64,000 nucleotides of DNA from DRPG01 sp964655065. Lineage in GTDB: Bacteria > Myxococcota_A > UBA796 > GCA-2862545. The notes below the pieces were generated by a model. That model searched no databases and was not told the DNA's origin. It worked only from the letters and a program-made list of their open reading frames with translations. Made by a program: the position numbers and the translations under genes. Every line of letters starts with the position of its first letter. The stretch's first letter is position 1. Shown piece by piece: positions 9,750-20,163 of the stretch. Location: the NCBI GenBank assembly GCA_964655065.1, contig CAZZLC010000007.1:1-64000 (forward strand). The letters are read 5' to 3'.

Positions 9750-11186
9750 TCAGAAGGTCACGAAGCGTCCCTGCGCACCGTCGCCACCGGACAGCGGTAC
9801 CGCGTCGGGATCGTTGAGGGTGGTCCGTCCGCCGCGCCCGCCGGCGATGTCGACGGTGCCCGTCACGTCGGTGTCGGGCGACACGAGGCGGACCGCGCCG
9901 CCGGCGCCCCCTCCGCCGAGACCCGTGCTCTCGTCGCAGCCCGTATCGGTGCCCCCGTCACCACCGCTCGCGTCGATCGTGCCCGAGACCTCGATGCGGA
10001 TGGCGGAGAAGATGGCGATCGCGCCACCTCCGCCGCCGCCACCCGCACCCTCGTCGTCGACGACCGCCAGGCCGAGGACGTCCTCGTCTTTCTCGACAGA
10101 GCCGCCGCCCCCGCCGCCGCCCCCGACCAGAGGCGGAAGGCTCGGATACGCCGAGCCCCCGCTACCCGGGGTCGCGAAGCCCCCACCCGAGCCGGGCTGA
10201 CCCCCGCTCGCGTGGCCTCCCCCACCCCCGCCGCCCGCCGCGAACGCCAGCATGGTCGCCGTCGAAGCTCGGCCCCCGGACGCCGCCCCAGCCCCGGCCG
10301 GCGCCCCACCCGGGGCGGCGTCCTCGGTTCCGGTGCCGCCGAGACCCGCCCCGACCCCGCCGTCGAAGCCGCCGGGGCCCCCACGGCCCCCCGCGCCCGC
10401 GGTGTCACAGAGCGCGGCTGCGGACAACGGGGCCTCCCCGTCGCCCCCGGAGACGTCGATCTGTCCCGCGATCACCACGGGACCGTCGGCGTCGACCGTG
10501 AAGGCCCTCGTGCCGACCACCGTGAGCACCGCGTCCGTGGCCACGGTCAGCTGGCTCAGCTGCCAGGTCGCGGTGGCCACCACCCAGCTCGGCTGCAGCT
10601 CCCCGTCGAGCTCGCCCGTGTCCGTGTCGAAGACGTGCGAAGCCTCGAGCGTGATCGTGGGCCTCTCCAGGCACCCCGAGGTGTCGTGCTCACAGGAGCC
10701 GTCACAGCCCAGGGTGCCGCCGCCGGCGAATCCGAGCGACAGGCAGTCCGCCCCCCCGAGCTGGGCCCCGTCGCATGCCTCGTCGCCGTCGACGGTGTCG
10801 TTGCCGCAGGTGCCACAGCCCGAGGTGTCCAGGGTGCAGCTGACGACGTCACACGCGAGGTCACCCGAGTCGAACCCCTGCGATAGGCAGGTTTCACCAT
10901 CCAGATCGACGCCGTCGCAGACCTCGCCCGGCTCCCGGCCGCCCGCCCCGCACACCGCGGCGACGCACTCGTCGGTGACGAAGGCTCGGCAGTCGGACGC
11001 GCAGGACAGCGTTCCGTAGTCGAAGCCCCGACTCTGGCACGTCTGCCGGAGCAGGTCGGTTCCGTCGCAGACCTCGCCGATGGTGGCCAGCCCGTCACCA
11101 CACTCCGGCTCGGGCAGTGGCGCCGGGGTGCAGGCGAGTCCGATCCAAACGACGAGCTGCAGCACCACTCGCGAGGGTGGAAGCAT
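9750..11186 (-). CDS. Cys-rich and Gly-rich surface lipoprotein
   Basis: 478 aa, starting with an ATG whose A is the last base of the preceding gene's TGA stop. The signal ends in GLAC, a lipobox. Residues about 28-155 hold four repeats of the myxococcal Cys-rich type ('CGDGLATIGEVCDGTDL', then repeated CDG...C...GF...C units), expected to form disulfides outside the cytoplasm. The second half is extremely Gly-rich ('GAGGRGGPGGFDGG', then runs of seven to eight Gly) alternating with short beta-helix-like repeats ('VVIAGQIDVSGGDG', 'IRIEVSGTIDASGGDGG', 'DVTGTVDIAGGRGG'), suggesting an elongated parallel beta-helix. It is third in the kinase operon. No enzymatic function is suggested. Confidence 0.8.
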   Translation of the reverse strand: MLPPSRVVLQLVVWIGLACTPAPLPEPECGDGLATIGEVCDGTDLLRQTCQSRGFDYGTLSCASDCRAFVTDECVAAVCGAGGREPGEVCDGVDLDGETCLSQGFDSGDLACDVVSCTLDTSGCGTCGNDTVDGDEACDGAQLGGADCLSLGFAGGGTLGCDGSCEHDTSGCLERPTITLEASHVFDTDTGELDGELQPSWVVATATWQLSQLTVATDAVLTVVGTRAFTVDADGPVVIAGQIDVSGGDGEAPLSAAALCDTAGAGGRGGPGGFDGGVGAGLGGTGTEDAAPGGAPAGAGAASGGRASTATMLAFAAGGGGGGGHASGGQPGSGGGFATPGSGGSAYPSLPPLVGGGGGGGGSVEKDEDVLGLAVVDDEGAGGGGGGGAIAIFSAIRIEVSGTIDASGGDGGTDTGCDESTGLGGGGAGGAVRLVSPDTDVTGTVDIAGGRGGRTTLNDPDAVPLSGGDGAQGRFVTF

Positions 11187-12061
11187 CACCGAGCCCCCAG
11201 CTCCGTGGCGAAGCCCCAGATGGCGAGCCCGCCGCCCGCCGATGCCGCGCCCACTCCCGACCAGAACCCGACCCGAAGCCCGGTGGGGCAGTCGAGGAAC
11301 CCGTCCCCGTTGGCGTCGGGGAGGGTGCACTGTTCGTCGGACCGCGCCACCGCCTGGCCGACGAGCACACCACCCACCGCGCCGAGGACCAGCCCGGTCA
11401 CGATCTTGGCGGGGAACCGTCGCCGTCTCTGATCGGGGTCGACGGCCAGCTCGGGGGCGGCGGCGGCGACCACCGGCGCGGGCTCGGGCGTAGCGGGTGG
11501 CGGCGACAGCACGGGACTGGTGGGCCCCGGCGGTCCATCGACGATCGACGAGCCGCTGGCCGTACCGTCGGGATGCACGATCTGCAGGACCACGGGCAGA
11601 TCCTTCGGCATCGTGGGCGCCGGCCGTCCGTTGACGAACCACACGCCGGCCGGAGGTGGAGGGAGCACCGCGGACAGCTCGTCCCAGCGAGCCTCCCCCC
11701 ACGCGCGGGCCAACGGGTGGGCCGGGTGAGGTGCGAGCTCCGGCGACAGCAGCAGGTCGGGCTGAGCGAGACGGGCGGTCGTGAAGTAGCGGTCGGCCTC
11801 CACCCGCTCCCCCGCGAAGAACGCGGTGTAGCCACGCACCTGCAGGATCACCCCGGCGATGTAGGGGGTGAGCGGCTCGCGCGTGCACTCGACGTCACGC
11901 ACGAGCTCGGCCTCGATGGAGCGAGCGCGGTGCACGACCCCGATGTCTTCGACCAGCGCGCCCTCGACGGACTGAGCGCGTGCGAGCACCGCCGCCGCGG
12001 TAGGCGGTGACGCAGGACACGGCGCGGCGAACGCGGACGACCAGGCCAGGAACCACCACAC
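11186..12061 (-). CDS. Exported membrane-anchored protein of the kinase operon
   Basis: 291 aa, GTG start two bases after the kinase stop, so translation is coupled. A signal peptide (WWFLAWSSAFAAP) is followed by about 110 residues of helix resembling a single TPR-like unit ('YTAFFAGERVEADRYFTTARLAQPDL'), a Pro/Ala-rich spacer, and two hydrophobic segments near the C-terminus ('TGLVLGAVGGVLVGQAVA' and 'VGFWSGVGAASAGGGLAIWGFA'). A conserved-looking 'GVWFVNGRPAPT' strand before the spacer recalls PEGA-like modules. Proteins of this layout often accompany Hanks-type kinases in Myxococcota, but no family is recognised. Confidence 0.72.
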   Translation of the reverse strand: MWWFLAWSSAFAAPCPASPPTAAAVLARAQSVEGALVEDIGVVHRARSIEAELVRDVECTREPLTPYIAGVILQVRGYTAFFAGERVEADRYFTTARLAQPDLLLSPELAPHPAHPLARAWGEARWDELSAVLPPPPAGVWFVNGRPAPTMPKDLPVVLQIVHPDGTASGSSIVDGPPGPTSPVLSPPPATPEPAPVVAAAAPELAVDPDQRRRRFPAKIVTGLVLGAVGGVLVGQAVARSDEQCTLPDANGDGFLDCPTGLRVGFWSGVGAASAGGGLAIWGFATELGAR

Positions 12062-12063
12062 GG

Positions 12064-13497
<1,434 letters not shown>

Positions 13498-13624
13498 CAG
13501 GTCGCTCCTGCGGGGGGTAGCGTAGCGCGCGAGGTAGCCGGACGCACCATCCGCGGCGGGTAGCCTCGGCGCGGAAGGGGCCCCGTCCCTCGCAGCCCTT
13601 CAGGACCTCGGGCTGGGCCGGCAT

Positions 13625-13642
13625 CCCGCCGACAACGGCGGG
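13625..13642. promoter_or_regulatory. Perfect 7-bp inverted repeat in the divergent intergenic region
   Basis: CCCGCCG-ACAA-CGGCGGG lies between the divergent kinase gene (start 13497) and the small membrane protein gene (start 13688). It could be an operator or an mRNA hairpin in the leader of the rightward gene. In DNA this GC-rich a chance stem of seven pairs is not rare, so the call is weak. Confidence 0.3.
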
Positions 13643-13687
13643 CGTCGAGCCGGGGACCTGCGATAAGCTCCGCCGAGGAGGGGAACG

Positions 13688-14293
13688 ATGACCGAGCCAG
13701 CCGACCCACCTGCGGGCTGTGGACGCTACGTCGTGTTTGCCGTCGTCGGTGTCGCCCTGCTCGTGTGCCTCGGATGCCTCGGTCTTTTCGGGTGGGGCAT
13801 CCTGACCCTGCCGCCCGGACCGGGCCCCGACGCCGAGACGACCGTGCTCACGGTCGACGAGGTCCGAGAGCGACTCGCGATCGAGCTCCCCGGCAACGTG
13901 GATCGCCAGACGCTGCGCGCGAGCGACGTGACGGCGCGCGCGTCGCGCCTCCATCACCAGGAGCGGGTAATCGGTGCGACCGTCCAGACCGAGATCCTCA
14001 CCTTCCGGGATCCCGTCGCCGCCGAGAACGCCTTTGGGCAGCGCCCCGTCCCTCACGGTTTCGCGCCTCGGCCAGGCATCGCCGACCTCGACACGACGCA
14101 CGCGTGGTGGGTCCGTACAGGGCCTCCGGTCGGAGTGAGATTCGCGGTTCGGTCCGGCCCGCGGATCGTGAGCTGGCAACTCGAGGGGGTCGCGGTGGAC
14201 GACCCCGATCAGCTCCTCGAGCTGGTCGCCCCCGAGCTCGAGGTGCTCCTCGGCGAGCCCGAGCTCGACGGCGGGGCGACGCCGGACCTCTGA
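13688..14293 (+). CDS. Small membrane-anchored hypothetical protein
   Basis: 201 aa; ATG with GAGGAGGGG upstream. A short polar N-terminus is followed by one hydrophobic helix (VVFAVVGVALLVCLGCLGLFGWGIL, read in two parts) and a soluble domain of about 150 residues, presumably outside the cytoplasm. That domain has a regular alpha/beta pattern ('VDEVRERLAIELPGNV', 'ENAFGQRPVPHGFAP', 'SWQLEGVAVDD') but no recognised family or catalytic motif. It is convergent with the next gene, nine bases apart. Confidence 0.7.
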   Translation: MTEPADPPAGCGRYVVFAVVGVALLVCLGCLGLFGWGILTLPPGPGPDAETTVLTVDEVRERLAIELPGNVDRQTLRASDVTARASRLHHQERVIGATVQTEILTFRDPVAAENAFGQRPVPHGFAPRPGIADLDTTHAWWVRTGPPVGVRFAVRSGPRIVSWQLEGVAVDDPDQLLELVAPELEVLLGEPELDGGATPDL

Positions 14294-14302
14294 GCTCGCG
14301 AG

Positions 14303-14962
14303 TCAGAAACCCGCGTCAGCCGCGTCGGCGGCTCGGTCGTCTTCGGTGACGGTGACGTCGGCCTGCGTCCGGAAGCTGCCGATGTCGCCCGCCAGGACCG
14401 CACCGAGCGCCCGATCGTTGAACGCCTTGATCATGTCGGTCACCTCGTTCATGCCGACCTCGACCTTCGCGAGCTGGCGTTCGGTGAACGCACCGGCACG
14501 AACCCCCTCCTCGAGCAGCACTCCGACATCGCGGAACTTGTAGTGGATGTCCTTCTCCATCTGCCAGAACTCGCGACCGAAGTAGGCGTCGAGCATCGCG
14601 CGGCGGGTGAAGCGGGTCGCGTTCCAGCGGTGCAGCAGCTCGCGGTAGGCCTCCCAACGAGCTTCGTAGTCGTCGGGGAACGGGTTGCTGCTCGAGCCGA
14701 ACTGGATGCGGAGCATCAGGTACGACCGCTCGCCCATCAGGTCCGAGACCTCACGGTACAGGTCCATCGCCTCGGCCTTCTGCGAGTCGAACATCATGGC
14801 GTGGTGTTCGTTCTCGCGCGTCCACTCCTGGTACTGGTACGCGAGGTAGCCCCCGACCAGCGTGGTGAGCCCATACGCGAACGCCAACAGCACCATCCGC
14901 TCGACGAACCCGCGACCCCGGCCCCCTCGGGCGATGGCTTCGGCAACGTCTGGCTCGTCCAC
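14303..14962 (-). CDS. Single-TM hypothetical protein with helical C-terminal domain
   Basis: The GTG at 14962 has AGGAGG at the right distance and gives 219 aa; longer in-frame starts up to 15151 run through non-coding-looking sequence. Residues about 21-40 form a hydrophobic helix (VERMVLLAFAYGLTTLVGGY) preceded by Arg/Gly residues, so the rest is probably outside the cytoplasm. The remaining part is highly helical with many aromatic and charged residues ('YQYQEWTRENEH', 'FWQMEKDIHYKF') and could be a helical bundle of sensor type. No family is recognised. It is divergent from the amidase gene, 188 bases apart. Confidence 0.72.
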   Translation of the reverse strand: MDEPDVAEAIARGGRGRGFVERMVLLAFAYGLTTLVGGYLAYQYQEWTRENEHHAMMFDSQKAEAMDLYREVSDLMGERSYLMLRIQFGSSSNPFPDDYEARWEAYRELLHRWNATRFTRRAMLDAYFGREFWQMEKDIHYKFRDVGVLLEEGVRAGAFTERQLAKVEVGMNEVTDMIKAFNDRALGAVLAGDIGSFRTQADVTVTEDDRAADAADAGF

Positions 14963-15150
14963 GACACCTCCTGCCCGGCTGCCCACGGGCTCGCTACCCC
15001 CGTTGCCACGGATTGGGTCGCCTGTCCACCAGGCCAGTCCACCGGACCGCGACGCCCGACTGCGATGGTCGAAACTCGGTGGGCCATCGGTGGAGAGCTG
15101 GCCACAGAGGAGACGAGAGCCGTTCTCCTCCTCGATTCCCGGAGACGTCA

Positions 15151-16572
15151 TTGGATCCCAACCTCGATGCGGTGGGCCTCGCCGAGCTCGTGAGCCGCGG
15201 CGCGGTCAGCCCCCGCGAGCTGGTCCGGGAGGCGCTCCGGCGCCTCGAGGCAGCCGATGCCCTTCATCACTTCGTGGCCCACCGGTTCGACGCCGAGGCG
15301 GAGCTCGGGGCGATGCCCTCCACGGGGCGCTTTCGCGGCGTGCCCTTCCTGCTGAAGGACCAGCTCGAGGTCGCGGGCCAGCCGGTGACCTACGGTACTC
15401 GGCTTCTCGGGGGGTATCGACCATCGCACACCCATCCCCTGGCCCGACGGTTCGCCGAGGCGGGGCTGGTGGTGCTCGGCCGGACCACCATGAGCGAGCT
15501 CGGGCTCCTGCCCACGACAGAGTCCAGGGCCTACGGTGACACCCACAACCCGTGGGCGCCTGGCCACTCACCAGGCGGCTCGAGTGGCGGGGCGGCCGTC
15601 GCGGTGGCGGCAGGGGTCGTGCCCATGGCTCACGCAGCCGATGGCGGGGGCTCGATCCGCATCCCGGCCTCGGCGTGCGGCCTGGTGGGACTCAAGCCTT
15701 CGCGGGGCCGGGAGCCGCGGTGGCCCGACGATCCTCCCCAGGGCTTCGTGAGCCACTTCGCGGTCACCCGAAGCGTCCGCGACGCGGCCGCCCTGCTCGA
15801 CGTCGTCCGCGTCGACGACGGTCCTCCGTTCGAGGCGTCGACGATCCGGCCGCCGGGATCGCTCCGCATCGGCCTCACCGCCGAAGGATTCTGGGGCGAG
15901 CCGCTCCACGCGGATGTCCACACCGTGCTCACCTATGTCGCCGCACGGCTCGGTGAGCTCGGGCATCACGTCGAACCGAGCGCGACGCCGGTCGACGACG
16001 AGCCGTTCGCCGAGGCGTTCCAGGTGCTGTGGTGCACGGCCGCGGGCGTGTTCCTCAAGATCGCGCAACGCGAGGCCCCCCTGCCTCCCTGGCTCCGCAG
16101 GCTCACCGCCTCACCCGGGGTGTTTCGTCGTCTCACCGCCCTGGGCCGCGCCGTGGAACCGTTCACGCGACGACTCGCGCGGGTCGAGGCGGCACTGTCC
16201 CCGAGCGATCTCTGGCTCGCCGAGCAGGCCCTCGATCGGACCAGCGACCAGGTCAGGAGCTACTTCGAGGGCCAGGATCTCTGGCTGACCGCGACGATGA
16301 GCCTGCCGCCCCCGCGCCATGGCTTCCTCGACCTCCGTGCTCCCGACGACGCAGTACGACAGCAGCTGTTCGGCCTGATCGGCTTCACGCCCATCGCCAA
16401 CGCGACGGGAATCCCTGCGATCTCGCTGCCAGGTGGTCTGTCGTCGACGGGTCTGCCGATCGGGATTCAGCTGATGGCGCCCTGGGGGCGAGAGGACCGC
16501 CTACTCGCGGTGGCGAGGCAGCTCGAGCAGGCCTGGGGCTGGCCCACGACCCCAGGGCAGGCAGCTCCGTAG
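15151..16572 (+). CDS. Amidase (amidase signature family)
   Basis: 473 aa from the TTG at 15151, with GGAG upstream. The Ser-cisSer-Lys machinery is present: Lys69 in 'PFLLKDQ', 'SPGGSSGGAAVAV' with the cis-Ser near 144, and the nucleophile Ser168 in 'DGGGSIRIPAS'. The family hydrolyses carboxamides and includes the GatA subunit; the length, solitary position and absence of gatB/gatC neighbours argue for a stand-alone amidase rather than GatA. The substrate is unknown. The C-terminal part ('NATGIPAISLPGGLSSTGLPIGIQL') is the conserved end of the fold. The DNA between 14963 and 15150 holds no other gene. Confidence 0.9.
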   Translation: MDPNLDAVGLAELVSRGAVSPRELVREALRRLEAADALHHFVAHRFDAEAELGAMPSTGRFRGVPFLLKDQLEVAGQPVTYGTRLLGGYRPSHTHPLARRFAEAGLVVLGRTTMSELGLLPTTESRAYGDTHNPWAPGHSPGGSSGGAAVAVAAGVVPMAHAADGGGSIRIPASACGLVGLKPSRGREPRWPDDPPQGFVSHFAVTRSVRDAAALLDVVRVDDGPPFEASTIRPPGSLRIGLTAEGFWGEPLHADVHTVLTYVAARLGELGHHVEPSATPVDDEPFAEAFQVLWCTAAGVFLKIAQREAPLPPWLRRLTASPGVFRRLTALGRAVEPFTRRLARVEAALSPSDLWLAEQALDRTSDQVRSYFEGQDLWLTATMSLPPPRHGFLDLRAPDDAVRQQLFGLIGFTPIANATGIPAISLPGGLSSTGLPIGIQLMAPWGREDRLLAVARQLEQAWGWPTTPGQAAP

Positions 16573-16618
16573 CCAGCCCGGGGTCGAGAGCCGTCCGTCT
16601 CGCTCGCCTTCGCGCCCG

Positions 16619-16960
16619 TCAGCCCTCGAGCTTCTCGACGATGATCTCGACAAAGGCGTCGCGATCGAAGTCCCGGTACTCGTGGGTCTCCTCGAACCAG
16701 CGCGCGATCGCGTCGCTCTCGCCCTCGCGGGCCAGTCGGGCGGTGACCGGGCTGCGGTCGAGCAGCTCCACGATCCTTCCGAGGACGCCCTCGGCGGCCG
16801 AGTGACTGCGGTAGCGGTCGCGGAGCCACGCCACGAGGAGGTACACGAGGGCCGGGTCAGCCTCCTCGTACAGGTCCCGCGCATCGGCAATCGAGAGGCT
16901 CGCGTTCTCGATGGCGTCCAGCATTCGTGCCGCAGTCCGCTTCTCGTGGTCGAAGCTCAC
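16619..16960 (-). CDS. Small hypothetical helical protein (113 aa)
   Basis: The GTG at 16960, with GGGAG upstream, begins a 113-aa, mostly helical, acidic soluble protein ('AARMLDAIENASLSIADARDLYEEADPALV', read in parts). It has no signal peptide, membrane helix or Cys. No family is recognised. It lies convergent with the amidase and divergent from the MopE-repeat lipoprotein, so it is transcribed alone. The codon pattern (strong GC in third positions) and the ribosome site support it as a real gene. Confidence 0.65.
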   Translation of the reverse strand: MSFDHEKRTAARMLDAIENASLSIADARDLYEEADPALVYLLVAWLRDRYRSHSAAEGVLGRIVELLDRSPVTARLAREGESDAIARWFEETHEYRDFDRDAFVEIIVEKLEG

Positions 16961-17064
16961 ACCCACTCCCTGCAGTTGCCGAGACTCTACCGGAAGTGCG
17001 TGCAGATCGGTGAGCGACCCTGCCGATTTGGCGATAACCAGACGTCCCCCACGTGGAGGTCGCG

Positions 17065-18990
17065 ATGCTCCGTTGGTCGCTCTTCGCTCTGATGTCTGGT
17101 TGTGGCCTGTTCTCTGGAGACGACGGAACCGACCCTCCCGGCGCCGAGCCCACCGAGACCCCGGGGTCGCCCCTGCCACCGACCGTGTCCTTCGTCGCCC
17201 CGGTCGACGGTGACGAGGTCGAAGCGGACGCCGCCCTCCGCATCGAGATCGCGGTCACCGACCCCGACACCGAAGATCTCCAGACGCTGACCCTCACCTG
17301 GGCGGGCGACTACGCGAGCGAGGCCCCCGCGGCGCCCGACTCGTCGGGCCGGGCGGTATTCTTCCCGGGCGACCTCTCTCCGGGGGCGGCGTCGCTCACC
17401 GTCACTGCCCGTGACGCCGACGGGCTCACCAGCACGGCCGCCATCGCGTTCACCGTTCTGGCGCCGCCGGTCGATGCCGACAACGACGGATTCACCTCGG
17501 ACGTCGACTGCAACGACCTCGACGACACCATCTTCCCGGGCGCGCCAGAGGTCTGCGACGGGGTCGATCAGGACTGCGACGAGACGGTCGACGAGGGCGT
17601 CACCGTGACCTACCACGCCGACACCGACAACGACGGGTTCGGCGACCCGCTCACGCCCACCGAAGCCTGCACGCCGCCCCCGGGTCACGTCACGGACGGC
17701 ACGGACTGCGACGACAGCCTCGGCTCCGTGTACCCGGGGGCTGACGAGATCTGCGACGGCATCGACCAGGACTGTGACACCGTTGCCGACAACGGCGTGA
17801 CCAGCACGTTCTACGCCGACAGCGACAACGACGGCTTCGGCGACTCCCTCGTCACCACGCAGGCGTGCACGGCGCCGCTGGGTTTCGTCGCCGATGCCAC
17901 CGACTGCAACGACGCTGTCGGCAGCATCTTTCCCGGCGCTCCCGAGCAGTGCGACGGCGTCGACCAGAGCTGCGACGGCGTGCCCGACGACGGTGTGACG
18001 ACCACCTACTACGAGGATAGCGACAGCGACGGCTTCGGCAATCCTGCGGTCACCCTCGAGGCGTGCAGTCAGCCCTCGGGCTGGGCGCCGTTCCCCAACG
18101 ACTGCGACGACACCACCTCGAGCGTCACCCTCGGCCAGATCTCCAGCCGAGATCCCGCGCCCGGAGCCGTCGACGTAGCGCTCGGGGCGGTGATCACCGT
18201 GGAGCTCGACAGCCCCGATCCGAACGGCGTGGTGTCCCTCGTGGGCCCCGGCGGACCGGTGAGCGGCGTTTCGACCTCGGTGAACGACACGCTGTCGTTC
18301 GTCCCCGACGCGGACCTCGATCCCAACCGGGTCTACGTCGTCAACGTGGACTGGCAGTGCGGCACCGACCAGTGGACGTTCAGCACCGAGACCCTTCCCA
18401 CGGGCGTCAATCCCCAACAGCTTCTCGGCCGCGCCTACCGGCTCGAGCTCGATCAGGGCACGGTCGTCCAGCCGACCGGTACGGGCACGGTGTTGAGTAC
18501 GCTGCTGTCGGGCTCAGAGGTGCTGCTGGGCGCGGTCCAGTCCTCCCCGCCCCTCCTCGACCTGCGCATCGCCGGCGCGGGCTTCTTCCAGACCCAGGAC
18601 CTCTGCGAGGAGACCTTCGACACCACCGTCGACTTCTCGACCAACCCGTCGTTCGAGCTCCTGGCGCCGAGCATCGTCCTGGGGGTCGCAGGCACCTCTC
18701 TTCCCTTCGAGGACCTCGTGTTGACCGGCACCTTCGACCTCACCCTCGACTCGGTGACCGCGAGCTTCGACGGCCGGCTCGACACCCGGGACTGGGCCAC
18801 CCTCAACACCGGCAGCCCGTTGGGGGTCTGCGTGGGCCTGGTCCCGTTCGGCGTCGGCTGCGTCGCCTGTGACGACGGCCAGCCGGTCTGCCTCGACATC
18901 CAGATCGTCGACGTGCCAGGGCAGAGCGAGCCGACCCCCCTCGTCGAGCGGACGCCCGTCGACATCGCGAACGACCCGAACTGTCCCTGA
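17065..18990 (+). CDS. Lipoprotein with MopE-type metal-binding repeats
   Basis: 641 aa; the ATG at 17065 has GGAGGT upstream. The signal peptide ends in a lipobox (LMSGCG). After an Ig-like segment (residues about 40-135) come four repeats of the 'putative metal-binding' MopE type, roughly residues 137-355, each with D-x-D-N-D-G-F, a D-C-x-D pair, 'PGAPEVCDGVDQDCD' and an Ala-Cys pair. These bind Ca2+ or other ions in secreted proteins. An Ig-like strand region ('PAPGAVDVALGAVITVEL') and a C-terminal beta domain of about 200 residues follow. It is probably a surface-exposed structural or adhesive protein. It ends directly against the convergent sulfur operon. Confidence 0.85.
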   Translation: MLRWSLFALMSGCGLFSGDDGTDPPGAEPTETPGSPLPPTVSFVAPVDGDEVEADAALRIEIAVTDPDTEDLQTLTLTWAGDYASEAPAAPDSSGRAVFFPGDLSPGAASLTVTARDADGLTSTAAIAFTVLAPPVDADNDGFTSDVDCNDLDDTIFPGAPEVCDGVDQDCDETVDEGVTVTYHADTDNDGFGDPLTPTEACTPPPGHVTDGTDCDDSLGSVYPGADEICDGIDQDCDTVADNGVTSTFYADSDNDGFGDSLVTTQACTAPLGFVADATDCNDAVGSIFPGAPEQCDGVDQSCDGVPDDGVTTTYYEDSDSDGFGNPAVTLEACSQPSGWAPFPNDCDDTTSSVTLGQISSRDPAPGAVDVALGAVITVELDSPDPNGVVSLVGPGGPVSGVSTSVNDTLSFVPDADLDPNRVYVVNVDWQCGTDQWTFSTETLPTGVNPQQLLGRAYRLELDQGTVVQPTGTGTVLSTLLSGSEVLLGAVQSSPPLLDLRIAGAGFFQTQDLCEETFDTTVDFSTNPSFELLAPSIVLGVAGTSLPFEDLVLTGTFDLTLDSVTASFDGRLDTRDWATLNTGSPLGVCVGLVPFGVGCVACDDGQPVCLDIQIVDVPGQSEPTPLVERTPVDIANDPNCP

Positions 18991-20163
18991 TCAGCAGCCC
19001 CCACCCTTCTTGATCTTGCGGACGACCTTCTTCGGCCGGGCCCGAATCGGGGCAGCGCGGACGGCGGTACCGGTGAAGTGGCGGTGGATCTCGCTCTTCA
19101 GCTGGTAGCTGGCCACGGCTTCCGGGGTCGGGTTGTCGGGAGGCACGGGGGCGGTCAGCACCTCGGCCTCGAAGCCGTCGAAGCCCCCGGCCACCGTGAA
19201 CACGGCGCCACGGTAGGCGCGTGCGGCCACCGGCAGCTCCCCGAGGTCGCCAGCGGCGTAGAGCACCAGCGCACGCGTGGGCGGGAAGTCGCTCACGAAA
19301 CTGGCGTCCGGGTCGTCCTCGGGCAGGCAGAGGGCGCCCGGCACGCGGGACTCCTCACAGACCGCACGGTCCCGAAGGTCGACGATGTACACAGCGCTGG
19401 GATCCTCGACGATCCGCGAGGCGAGCTCGGACGGAGTCAGGGCGGCGATCTCCCTCGGCGCGTCGGCGTCACTGGCCGCGGGAAGCGCGAGCGTGGCGAG
19501 CCCCAGGGCGGCGCCGGCGGCCATCGTGCCGAAGCTCAGGTTGCGCAGCGGCGGCGAGGCCGGAGGCGGCTCCGCTCCCTTCCGGGCGGCGAACCAACGC
19601 TCGAAGGCCTCGGCACCGAGGAAGCAGCCCATCGCGATCACCATCACGCCCAGCGCCAGCACGGGCCACGGGAGCCCCGTGAGGTCGGTGAGCTGCAGCA
19701 CGCCGAGGTCGCCAGAGAGGTAGAAGGCTTCGAGGCTCGGATACACGAAGCCGAACGCGAGTGAGCCGATCCCGATGCCCACCAGCGTGACGAGTCCGTC
19801 CACGTAGCCGGTGCTCACCGAGACGACGGCCGTCCCGGGGCAGTACCCCGACATCGCGAAGCCCACGCCGAGCAGCAGGCCCCCGACGATCTGGGGCCAC
19901 AGCCAGGTGGCCGGGACCTGGAGCATCGTCAGATCCACCAAGCCCAGACCGCCGAGCAGCCCGAGCCCGAGCATCGCGGTGACGATCGCCGAGAACATCA
20001 CCTTGAACACGCGCATGTCCTCGCCGTAGAACTGCGCCACCAGGTTCTGGCTGCGCCCGAAGCCCGCGCCCTCGAGCACCAGTCCGAAGAAGAAGCCGAT
20101 CACCGTGCCGAGGGCCATGGCCGTGGCGTAGCTGAACAGGTCGAACGAATAGAAGGGGCTCAT
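18991..20163 (-). CDS. YeeE/YedE transport protein fused to a rhodanese-like domain lacking its Cys
   Basis: 390 aa, ATG overlapping the previous stop (TGATG). Residues 1-190 hold six or more hydrophobic helices with the YeeE/YedE (DUF395) motifs, including 'MSGYCPGTAVV' whose Cys is the conserved thiol used in thiosulfate-type sulfur transport. Residues about 240-330 form a rhodanese fold ('VYIVDLRDRAVCEES', 'PGALCLPEDD'), but the active-site loop reads LYAAGDLGELP with Ala (bases 19255-19257) where catalytic rhodaneses have Cys, so sulfur transfer through that residue is not expected; a sulfur-binding or structural role is possible. The tail is Lys-rich and ends in GGGC. It is the last gene of the six-gene sulfur operon. 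Confidence 0.87.
   Translation of the reverse strand: MSPFYSFDLFSYATAMALGTVIGFFFGLVLEGAGFGRSQNLVAQFYGEDMRVFKVMFSAIVTAMLGLGLLGGLGLVDLTMLQVPATWLWPQIVGGLLLGVGFAMSGYCPGTAVVSVSTGYVDGLVTLVGIGIGSLAFGFVYPSLEAFYLSGDLGVLQLTDLTGLPWPVLALGVMVIAMGCFLGAEAFERWFAARKGAEPPPASPPLRNLSFGTMAAGAALGLATLALPAASDADAPREIAALTPSELASRIVEDPSAVYIVDLRDRAVCEESRVPGALCLPEDDPDASFVSDFPPTRALVLYAAGDLGELPVAARAYRGAVFTVAGGFDGFEAEVLTAPVPPDNPTPEAVASYQLKSEIHRHFTGTAVRAAPIRARPKKVVRKIKKGGGC

Noticed and set aside
10020..10400. Gly-codon-rich tract as a possible CRISPR or tandem DNA repeat
   Set aside because: The units are irregular in length and sequence, and the region is in frame as Gly-rich protein; there are no spacers.
15151..16572. 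GatA subunit of the amidotransferase
   Set aside because: The amidase core matches, but there is no gatB or gatC nearby and the N- and C-terminal parts look like a general amidase.
17476..18120. Repeated DNA segments in the MopE-type gene as a mobile or recombination repeat
   Set aside because: The repeats are protein-level metal-binding repeats with diverged DNA, all in one frame.
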